NCBI GenBank assembly: GCA_039583875.1
Contig: CM077158.1
Span: 124,679,900 to 124,743,899 of the forward strand
Source of the DNA: Platanthera guangdongensis
Lineage: Eukaryota; Streptophyta; Magnoliopsida; Asparagales; Orchidaceae
Reading direction: 5' to 3'
DNA: 64,000 nt
The position numbers and the translations under genes were made by a program. The notes beneath the pieces are model-generated. The model ran no database searches. It was not told the origin of the DNA and worked only from the letters and a program-made list of their open reading frames with translations. Numbering within the stretch: position 1 is the stretch's first letter; each line of letters opens with the position of its first letter. Positions 55,622-64,000 of this stretch are shown here, one piece after another.

Positions 55622-56851
55622 TGATGTAGGCTTGCACGTTGACACAGAATAGATCTACGAACTAGCATGTATACCTCTCTTCGATCCAATCCTATACTCA
55701 TACAATCGTTCTACGCATTACCACGTTAATTAATTTTATCAATTATATGCTAACGTACTGGTAGCCAAACCGCTTAGGATCGAACAAAGGCTATAGGACA
55801 ATATTCTTTCCGGCTAAAAGGACCCACCCGGTCCGAACGAGCGGTGTTGTACCAAAAGAGATCTACCAAATAAATACGATTTGGAAAAGGTAGATCTCTC
55901 CCAACAAAAGAAAACGAAGGTTCGCCAAACCTTTTTAAAAGATAATTCAATCAAGACAAACACAAAACCAATCGAAGAAACCACGATTAATTAACGATTC
56001 AAAATTCAACGCCAAGAATCTACCACCAAATGAATTAATCTAGGAAGAGAAACACACAATATGTAGAAAGGATTCGTTACCCTATTGGAATGGATGATTC
56101 CGATTTCTCTACTTGGATCATTCTTCAATGGCTCCGCCGGAGTCACGCCGATTGGAGAGAAACCCGTCTGCCTTTGTCGCTTCACGCTGGAGTTGATCCA
56201 CGAGGGGAGATCTTCTTGACTTCGCCGAATTTCTTCAGGGATGAGGGTGGCTAATTTTCTTGTTGGTAGTCGGTTTGGATGAGGAGGATGGGAGATGGTT
56301 TTGTCTAGGGAAAAGGAGTAGGAGAGGAAAACTAGAATAGAGAGGGGGAGAAGGTTGGCCGGCGGCCAAAGAGGGGAGGAAGGAGGAGGCCGAAATTTGC
56401 CTTAGAGGGAAAGAGGAAAGAGGGGGAAAGATTCAAATCTTGAATTCTAGGTTTTTATTTTCATTCTTATCTAAAACAATATGACAAATATCATGGCCTA
56501 TATATAGGCTTACACCACTCCATCTCTTTCAATTTAAAATTCAAAAATTCGAAATTCAAAATGAAACTATGATGGTTATATGCACCCATCTTAATTTATG
56601 AAATAAAAATACAATAATGAAGTGCTTGTAAATAAAACGATGCTTAAATTAAAATTGCAAATAAAACAAAAGAAAATGATTTAATAATTATTAATAATTA
56701 TTAATATATTGGTTTGCGCCCAGGGCGGATATTATGGTGACGCTCCACATGGTCATCACGGCGCCCCAAATCTTTATTGGGTGGCATAGAAAGTTCTTCC
56801 GTAAGCACGCTGTCACCGTCTTCAATATGTTGAGGGCCGTCGTCTCCATCA
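55622..56851 (-). repeat. 3' LTR of element G
   Basis: 1230 bp with ends TGATG/CATCA. A TATATATAGG box lies at 56497-56506 (minus). The last 151 bp of the integrase-tail coding lie inside it. Confidence 0.93.
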
Positions 56852-57450
56852 ATCCTCCCTCGCTCAAAAGTACTCATCACCGATGAGTTGGTTTGAAAGT
56901 ACCGGTGCAGGAGAGCATCATCCTAAAGAAACACGTAGCGGAAAATAACACCACTTGGAGAGGAGAGCACTTCAATCTGGAGTATCCTGTCATGCAAAAA
57001 GGTGGTCCAAGAGAACCTCGGAAAAGCATTAGGCAATAAAGGAGAACAAATTTCTACATCAAAAAACCAACGTACCCCCAGTGAAGACCGATGAAGAGAG
57101 CGATCCAAGCACAAACTCACTACCCAAACCATAACAAAACAAAGTGGACCCAAATAGACAGGCAGATAATTCAAGTGGTGGAGAAACATATAGCGTTAAA
57201 TTAGAAACATTAAAAGTAGGGGTAATACCCCAATCAGTGGAAAACTTCAAATGATATGCGTATTGTCCTAATTTCTTGAAGATCCGAAAAAGGTCCAACT
57301 TGCCAACTCGCCAACTTTCTATAGCGCCCGAAGGCAACCGTTCAGGGACAAAACGCACCAAAACTAAATCGCCAATCATATAGTGAGACGCTCTTTTATG
57401 TAAGCTAGCATGAAATTGATAAGATTTATATGGCGTGGTTAGCGCTTCAC
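56701..57450 (-). pseudogene. Integrase C-terminal domain of element G
   Basis: GDLVLVRFVPERLPSG, a GPF/Y-like segment (LFRIFKKLGQYAYHLKF), NVSNLTLYVSPPLEL and a chromodomain-like end that runs into the LTR and stops at 56701-56703 after a basic NIRPGRKPIY. It is frameshifted near 57060. By comparison with F, only this terminal piece of pol has been kept, perhaps because it overlaps the LTR and the PPT. Confidence 0.8.
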
Positions 57451-59060
57451 CTATGTGCTTATATAAAATGTGATCATGATGAGCATAATCTGGTGCGAGT
57501 TTCGGCGATAAACTAACAAGTAAAAAAAAGACGCAACTTTAGTGATTAATTCCCTTAAAGTGCGCCTAAGTATCATACTATCGTGAGGAGTGAAACCGTG
57601 GGCTACATGACTTAAACCAAATACGGAGGGTAAAGGGGTTAAGTCCTGGGGGATGGGAGCCTTATAATCAAAGATGATTCTCAGAGGCTTCAAATTCGCT
57701 GTCCTAATTTTAAAATTAATATTTTCACACTTGGCATGAAGATATGTCAAGGAAAACCGCTCATCATAGATACTAAAAGAGTTGGACGCTCCCAGATGTG
57801 ACAAGAGGAGCAAGCGATACAACTCACGGGGCCTAACCTTGGTCACTAATGTGTGGGAAAAAGGGTCATCAAATGGCGGTGGGTTAATACGTGTGATCGG
57901 GGTTGGTATATAAGTATGTGAAGGAGGCACCACACCCAGATGCACGATAGCCAAAGGATCAGACACAGACGAGGGTAGACCCGTTGCCAGACACACAGAG
58001 AAATGAATAGTTAAATATGACGCATAGTCAGATCTACACGGTGCGGTGAACAGACAAAAAACTAGCATGCTCAACGTACTAATATCGAAGTGCTGAGACA
58101 AAGCCAAGGTAGGAACTAAAAGAGTGGGCGTGTCACAACAACTAATTCTAGGACTACCGATGCCACGTCCTAAATCGTCAAATAATGTGGGCTCATAGAT
58201 AGGAGGAAGGGTCGGTAAAATCAAACCCGGGATAAAATCAAAATCAGAATAACTTTCACTGATCGGTGATAACTTCAATGAACTCTCATCCGCGGTTAAA
58301 ACCAAAGAATCGTTCAAAAATGCCACTTCCTCGCTTGCAATTTCTTCCAACACACTAGATAACTCATTTAATTCAGAATCAGTAAAGGTCTCAGAAATGG
58401 GCAAAATCGAACCCGACGGAAAATTTAATTCAGATGGAATTTCAGACAATGGTGATATCATCAAATAACTATCATTCGGGTTCGCAACTCTAAAATCATC
58501 TAAACATAACTGTCTCACATAAGGTGAGTCTTCCCAATCAGTTAGAACATCAACTAAGTCAGGGTCGTTAATGACAATGGAAGAATCCTCACTCACAGGC
58601 TTCTTAGGAAGGTCAGATAAAATCTCAGTGGGAATAATCGTAGTCTCTAATGCGATGGGGATCGTATCCAGGAGAGGGAACTCAATACTATGGTGCACAA
58701 ACACAATGGTAGTAGGGCTCGTAAAAGGCAAAGAGATTCTCTCACAGCTTGGACTATCATCATCATCCCAAACATCATCTTCTAGATCACTAGGCATTCC
58801 CTCACTTTCAGAATCGTCAGACTCATCGGGCACTATCATATGTGAAGGGATACTCTCACCTAGCTGGTCAACTTCATCATCCAGAGATTCTATATCCACA
58901 TCAGAATCCTCAGAGTTACTAGTCACTATCTCTAGGGGCTTAGATGTCGAGGCTAACAGAGGCATAACCCTAGTGTTAACATCTATCGAGTCTACAACAA
59001 ATGACCTATTAGGAGAGTTTTCCCTAATGGGGGGTGGTGGTCCTAATACGGCCTTTCCGG
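57451..59060 (-). CDS. Unrecognised acidic open frame of element G (gag-fused)
   Basis: A frame of 598 codons without a stop runs from 59247 to 57451; its first 60 or so residues belong to gag and the rest is described here. It begins with a very acidic Ser/Asp/Glu stretch (SEDSDVDIESLDDEVDQ, DESDDSESEGMPSDLEDD), then alternates hydrophobic and acidic segments (TILSDLPKKP-like, LNELSSVLEEIASEEVAFL). It ends with a more basic, mixed domain (VRPRELYRLLLLSHLGAS, FKIRTANLKPLRIIFDYKAP). I find no protease, RT or integrase motif, no zinc finger and no convincing membrane segment. Function unknown. It stays open while gag upstream has stops. Confidence 0.55.
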
Positions 59061-59745
59061 TCTGACATGAGTGAGCTTTATTCCTAGGAAGGTGGTGCTT
59101 CTCAATTTCTAATGTCGTGGTAAAAGTGGAGTCTAGATCAGTGGGCCAGTAACGTAGTAATTTACCGTGGATGTAGGGGTTTAATCCCCTACAAAACCTA
59201 GAGAGGGTGATCTCTGCCAACTCCTTCACACCACTTCTAACCATCATATCTTTAAAAAGACAGATATAATCTGAGACCGACTTGTTCCCTTATTTAAGGT
59301 TAGTCAAATCTTCAGTTATCTGTCGCTCGGTCTAGATGTTTGGTTTATAGTCATTATTGAAGGCTGGAATGGATCTAGTGTCATAACTATACTCACTCAT
59401 AGGCTTAGTATTAGCAGGGCGAAGGTAGGCGGGATCAAATTGATCCGAGAGTAGGCTACGCATGTGCGGCCAAGCGTAACAATAACTACCAACACGACGC
59501 TCTTCGTTTAACCAAAACAACTGGGCTTGATCTACTAGTCGCTCTCGGGCAAAGCTAACCTTTTTGTGGTCATCCCATAAGTGGCAGTTAAAATAATGCT
59601 CTAATCTCTTAAGTCAATCTCTAAAAATTTCGGGACATCCTAAGCCGTCATAAGTAGGATAAATGTGTAGTGCCCTAGGGGTGTGTTTAGCCGTATCCTT
59701 AGCATATGAATAGTCTAGTCGAGCAGCATATACGTCATATGCCAT
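59061..59745 (-). pseudogene. gag: Gag of element G
   Basis: The ATG at 59743-59745 (MAYDVYAARLDYSYAKD) leads to the CPEIFRD, LERLVDQAQLFW and SVSDYICLF blocks of a chromovirus gag, then GLNPYIHGKLLRYWPTDLDS. Stops near 59616 (TGA, Trp-like site), 59336 (TAG) and 59290 (TAA) break it. No zinc knuckle is visible before the acidic frame begins. Confidence 0.8.
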
Positions 59746-60241
59746 TTTAGTGAGAACCGGAGAGAAAACTCAACCGGAACTGGTGCACATGCAATGAGAA
59801 ATGAACCTGACCCTATTTAATTTTCAAAAATGTAATTGTTCCCACTTAATAACTATGGCGATAAAAGATTTTTTTTTGATTTGCTTGCAGGAAATAATAT
59901 AAAATTATTAAATAATTTTTTTTGATTTTTTTTGAAGAAAAATAAAAATATAGGTCGCTATTGGCAGACCAAAATTAAAATATTGTAATGATTTAATAAA
60001 AATAATAGCTTTATAAAAATAAAATAATTTTTTGATTTCTTACTAATAAAATGATGGGGAAATTCCAGAATTTTATTTTTTTGAATTTTGAGAAAAAAAC
60101 TGAAAATTTTACTCCGCTATTTGTAGACCAAAAATTAAAAAATTGATCTTTATGTTGTGCAATGAAACGTGCAAGTGCGTGTCGGCGTTTTAAGTAAATT
60201 TTTTTCTAGGATGCTACTAATTAAGAAATTAGCACAACTTG
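59746..60241 (-). other. AT-rich leader of element G
   Basis: About 500 bp with T and A runs. A CGCTATTGGCAGACCAAAATTAAAA unit near 59953 is repeated in diverged form near 60115. No coding. Confidence 0.6.
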
Positions 60242-60253
60242 GCTCTGATACGA
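60242..60253 (-). other. Primer binding site of element G (initiator tRNA-Met type)
   Basis: The minus strand has TCGTATCAGAGC three bases inside the LTR, one change from TGGTATCAGAGC. Confidence 0.85.
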
Positions 60254-60256
60254 AAT

Positions 60257-61492
60257 TGATGCAGGCTTGCACGTTGACACCGAATAGATCTACGAACTAG
60301 CATGTATACCTCTCTTCGATCCAATCCTATACTCGCATAATCGTTCTACGCAGTACCACATTAATTAATTTTATCAATTATATGCTAACGTACGGGTAGC
60401 CAAAACGCTTAGGATCGAACAAAGGCTATAGGCCAATATTCTTTCCGGCTAAAAGGACCCAACCGGTCCGAACGAGCGGTGTTGTACCAAAAGAGATCTA
60501 CCAAATAAATACGATTTAGAAAAGGTAGATCTCTCCCAACAAAAGAAAACGATGGTTCGCCAAACCTTTTCAAAAGATAATTCAATCAAGACAAACACAA
60601 AACCAATCGAAGAAACCACGATTAATTAACGATTCAAAATTCAACGCCAAGAATCTACCACCAAATGAATTAATCTAGGAAGAGAAACACATAATAGGTA
60701 GAAAGGATTTGTTACCCTATTGGAATGGATGATTCCGATTTCTCTACTTGGATCGTTCTTTAACGGCTCCGCCGGAGTCACGCCGATTGGAGAGAAACTC
60801 GTCCGCCTTCGTCGCTTCACGCTGGAGTTGATCCACGAGGGGAGATCTTCTTGCCTTCGCTGAATTTCTTCAAGGATGAGGGTGGCTAATTTTCTTGTTG
60901 GTGGTCGGTTTGGATGAGGAGGATGGGAGATGGTTTTGTCTAGGGAAAAGGAGTAGGAGAGGAAAACTAGAATAGAGAGGGGGAGAAGGTTGGCCGGCGA
61001 TCAAAAAGAGGAGGAAGGAGGAGGCCGAAATTTGCCTTAGAGGGAAAGAGGAAAGAGGGGGAAAAATTCAAAACTTGAATTCTAGGTTTTTATTTCATTC
61101 TTCTCTAAAACAATATGACAAATATCATGGTCTATATATAGGCTTACACCACTCCATCTCCTTCAATTTAAAATTCAAAAATTCGAAATTCAAAATTCAA
61201 AATGAAACTATGATGGTTATATGCACCCATCTTAATACATGAAATAAAAATACAATAATGAAGTGCTTGTAAATAAAACAATGCTTAAATTAAAATTTCA
61301 AATAAAACATAAGAAAATGATTTAATAATTATTAATAATTATTAATATATTGGTTTGCGCCCAGGGCGGATATTATGGCGACGCTCCACATGGCCATCAC
61401 GGCGCCGCAAATCTTTATTGGGTGGCATAGAAAGTTCTTCCGTAAGCACGCCGTCACCGTCTTCAATATGTTGAGGGCCGCCGTCTCCATCA
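60257..61492 (-). repeat. 5' LTR of element G
   Basis: 1236 bp, with few differences from the 3' LTR, which suggests a fairly recent insertion. TATATATA at 61133-61140 (minus). Confidence 0.93.
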
Positions 61493-62080
61493 CTTGGTAC
61501 CCATTAAGACCCAAAGTATTTTCCAGAAATAGCTCGTATACTTAACATCTCTATCCGAGACTATTGTCTTTGGCACTCCCCGGTGACTAACTACTTCTTT
61601 AAAAAATAATTTTGTAATATGAGATGCATCATTGGTTCTAGCGCACGGAATAAAGTATGCCATCTTAGAGAACCTATCCACAACTACAAGAATGGAATCG
61701 TGACGACGAAAAGTAGTGGGTAGGCCTAAGACAAAGTCCATGCTCACGTCTTCCCATGGTGTAGAAGGTATAGGCAACAATGTATATAATCCGATGTTGG
61801 TTTTGGTGACCTTGGATACCTGACAAGTACGACAACTACTCACCACCCGCCCCAATATTGCCTTAAGTTTTGGCCAATAGAATTTTTCCTCAACTAACGT
61901 AATGGTCTTATCCCTTCCAAAATGACCACTCAACCCTCCGCTATGCAATTCCCAGATGATATGGAGGCGTAACGATGACTACGGAATACACAACTTCCCA
62001 TGTCTAAATAGATAGCCATCCTTAATGACGAACGCAGATATAACCGTGGGGGAGATATCTTGGGCAGACAAATAGGCATC
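61493..62080 (-). pseudogene. Integrase N-terminus and core of element F
   Basis: The zinc finger (LSGHFGRDKT...CRTCQVSK) and core MDFVLGLP (first Asp) and IVSDRDVKYTSYFW (second Asp) are present up to the G insertion. The frame is open from 61948 and interrupted upstream near 61980-62080 between RNase H and integrase. It continues at 55621. Confidence 0.9.
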
Positions 62081-63298
62081 CTAAAAATTTGGGCATGTGG
62101 CGTACTCATCCTTGATTGGCTCGAATCCTACCACGTTAACCTCCATAGTGGTGAGTAACAGGGTTAGGAGACTAAGAGCATCCGCGACTCGATTGTCAGC
62201 TCCCTTAAGGTGTTTGAGACTAAAAGTGTAACCCTGTAGGAAAGATGCCCACTTAGCGTGACGCGGGCTGATTTTATGCTGGCCATTGATGAACCGCAGT
62301 GCTTCATGATCGGAGAGGATCACAAACTCCTTAGAGAGGAGATAGTGCCTCCAATGGTTCAAACATCTAATGACGGCATAAAACTCCCTATCATAATTTG
62401 AGTAATTCAATTTGGCACCTGCTAACTTCTCACTAAAAAAACTCACAGGGTGTCCTTCCTGACTCAAGACACCTCCTTTTCCCATGCCAAAAGCGTCATA
62501 CGTAAGCTCAAAGACCTTTGAGAAGTCAGGTAGACGTAAGACATGTGCCTCAGTCATAAGTTGCTTAATGCGTTGGAAAGCAATAGTGGCGGACTTCGTC
62601 CAAGTGAACTCACCTTTCTTCATGCAATCACTAATGGGGGCCATAATACTACTAAAGTCTCGAATGAAACGGCGATAAAAAGTAGCTAACCCATGGAAAC
62701 TTCGCACCTCTCGTAACGTGGTCGGTTCGGGCCAATCCTTTATGACTTTAACCTTGTTAGGGTCAACTCTAATGCCTTCCGAACCGACTATGTAGCCTAA
62801 GAACTCCACTTCAGTGACATAGAATGTGCACTTCTTGAGATTAAGGAATAAGGTTTCCTTCCGCAGGGTGGAAAGAACCGACCTCATGTGGGAGACGTGC
62901 TCAGCAGTGGTGGTACTAAAGACTAAGATGTCATCGAAATAGATGACCACAAACTTCCCCATGTAAGGCTGAAAGACATGTGTCATCATCCAGGAGAAGG
63001 TACTGGTGGCATTGGATAGCCCAATGGGCATCACAAGCCACTCGTATAACCCATCCTTTGACTTGAACGCAGTCTTCCATTCGTCCCCCTCACAGATCCT
63101 GATCTGGTGATAGCCACTCCGCAAATCTAACTTTGAAAAAATGGTAGCGCCAGATAAGACATCTAGGAGGCCATCTAATGGCGGAATAGGAAATCTATAT
63201 TTGATGGTAATCTTGTTGATAGCACGGCTATCAACACACATCCGCCACGTACCATCCTTCTTGGGAGCAAGAAGGGCAGCTACCGCACATGGACTCAT
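62081..63298 (-). pseudogene. RT and RNase H of element F
   Basis: A 405-codon frame: [49 protein letters not shown], catalytic YFDD near 62935, [15 protein letters not shown] and [12 protein letters not shown]. RNase H follows with LTYDAFG (the catalytic Asp is present in YDA), the DREFYAV and LSDHEALRF blocks and VADALS. It is open throughout, so the domain itself is intact. Frame is lost just upstream near 63300. The motifs fit the CRM/Reina/Galadriel group of chromoviruses. Confidence 0.92.
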
Positions 63299-64000
63299 AC
63301 TAGTCCTAATGAACCTTTTTTCATCAAATCCTCGATCTGGGTCTGTAAATCTTTATGGGCGGCGAGATGAAGCTTATAGTTGGGCTGGTTCGGTAAGGAG
63401 GAACCAGGGATAAGGTCTATCGCATGTTGTATATTCCTCAGCGGTGGTAACACCGAAGGCATCTCATCCTGGTACACGTCCTTATATTCGACAACAAGAC
63501 CCGTAACTCTTTAGGCAAATCGTCCAATGCTCTCGAATCCCCCTTCGCACTCATAAGAACTAGTGCGTACATCATCCCGTCAAGAAAGGGATCCTTCACA
63601 AATTCTTTTCTACCCACTAGATTCAACGTCTTCCTCTCGACCAGAACAATGGTGTCCTTAGCCAAAGCTGTTGGCTCCTTCGGGACGGTCAGCCTCAATG
63701 TAATGACCTTACCATTAAATTTAAATTCGTACGTGTTGGATCTCCCAAAGTGTGTCACGTTGCGGTCGTAAAGCCAAGGGCGGCCCAACAACACGTGACA
63801 GGCGTCCATAGGAAGGACATCACACCACACCTCGTCAGTATAGGATTTGATCGAGAGGGGTACAAGGCATCGCTTGATGACCGGGACGGTAACCTTATTA
63901 ATCCAAGCTACTTGGGAGGGAGTCGGGTGGTGCTGCGTAGTCAAGTGCATACGTGTAACGACATTCTCAGAGATGATGTTTACACAACTGCAACTATCAA
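63299..64000 (-). pseudogene. Protease region of element F, cut by the window edge
   Basis: On the minus strand the catalytic region reads DSCSCVNIIS (Asp codon 63996-63998; DGGSC in most relatives). It is followed by the flap region and the second-half block MDACHVLLGRPW near 63780. The frame runs to 63438, then shifts to a piece carrying the HAIDLIPGSSLPNQPNYKL lead-in to RT, ending near 63295. Gag and the 5' LTR lie beyond the window. Confidence 0.85.

Larger units (their letters stand above)
55622..61492 (-). mobile_element. Non-autonomous Ty3/gypsy element G, inserted in F
   Basis: 5.87 kb with LTRs of 1230 and 1236 bp that differ at few sites, and a perfect TSD CTTGG (55617-55621, 61493-61497). 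Inside: PBS, AT-rich leader, gag, a long unrecognised acidic frame, and an integrase tail. Protease, RT, RNase H and the integrase core are absent. The tail resembles F's, so F-like elements may supply the enzymes. Confidence 0.93.

Noticed and set aside
1..64000. Host genes, tRNA or rRNA genes
   Set aside because: No exon-like series, cloverleaf or rRNA stretch was seen; tRNA-like matches are the PBS of each element.

Overview
The window is plant nuclear DNA made almost entirely of nested LTR retrotransposons. I see no host protein-coding gene, tRNA, rRNA or CRISPR array. The lineages point to an angiosperm: Ty1/copia elements, one of Sirevirus type with a long extra 3' ORF; Ty3/gypsy elements of Tekay/Del type with very long LTRs; an Athila/Tat-type element with a tRNA-Asp-like primer site; and a chromodomain gypsy element of CRM type. 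Species cannot be named. The DNA looks like gene-poor, probably heterochromatic or pericentromeric, sequence.

Layout, left to right. 1-4742: 3' end of a copia element (RT-RNase H remnant, a spacer with many polypurine tracts, then its 3' LTR). 4743-5589: LTR-like debris, ending in a 74-bp piece of a copia LTR. 5590-34811: gypsy element A (+). Two complete elements sit inside A: gypsy B (+, 10907-20688) and Sirevirus-like copia S (-, 21005-33286). A's 3' LTR is cut at 34811 by Athila-like element E (LTR 34812-36243, then a broken gag to about 37785). From about 37800 to the right edge lies chromodomain gypsy F (-). F is interrupted by copia C (-, 38836-55164) and by the non-autonomous gypsy G (-, 55622-61492). 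C is interrupted by gypsy D (-, 41753-53566, same family as A), and D by a solo LTR of its own family (47669-49963, +).

Boundaries were found by matching LTR pairs, TG...CA ends, primer binding sites (PBS), polypurine tracts (PPT) and 5-bp target site duplications (TSDs): D CAAGT, solo LTR CGGTT, G CTTGG (all perfect); B CGTCG/CGCCG, S CGAGG/TGAGG, C GGTGT/GGTGC (one mismatch each). Interrupted reading frames resume across the insertions. If E also ends beyond the window, the deepest stack is seven levels: C-like LTR > A > E > F > C > D > solo LTR.

Most coding regions are decayed, mainly by C-to-T changes that make stops at Gln and Trp codons. The observations most worth following are: (1) arrays of 10-2-10 bp palindromes in the gypsy LTRs whose two arms change together between copies; (2) a candidate 75/76-nt intron between gag and protease in elements A and D; (3) a long, unrecognised acidic open frame that replaces the enzymes in element G; (4) a palindrome array that occurs in the LTRs and at two internal sites of element S; and (5) a 3' extra ORF in S placed directly behind a good splice acceptor.
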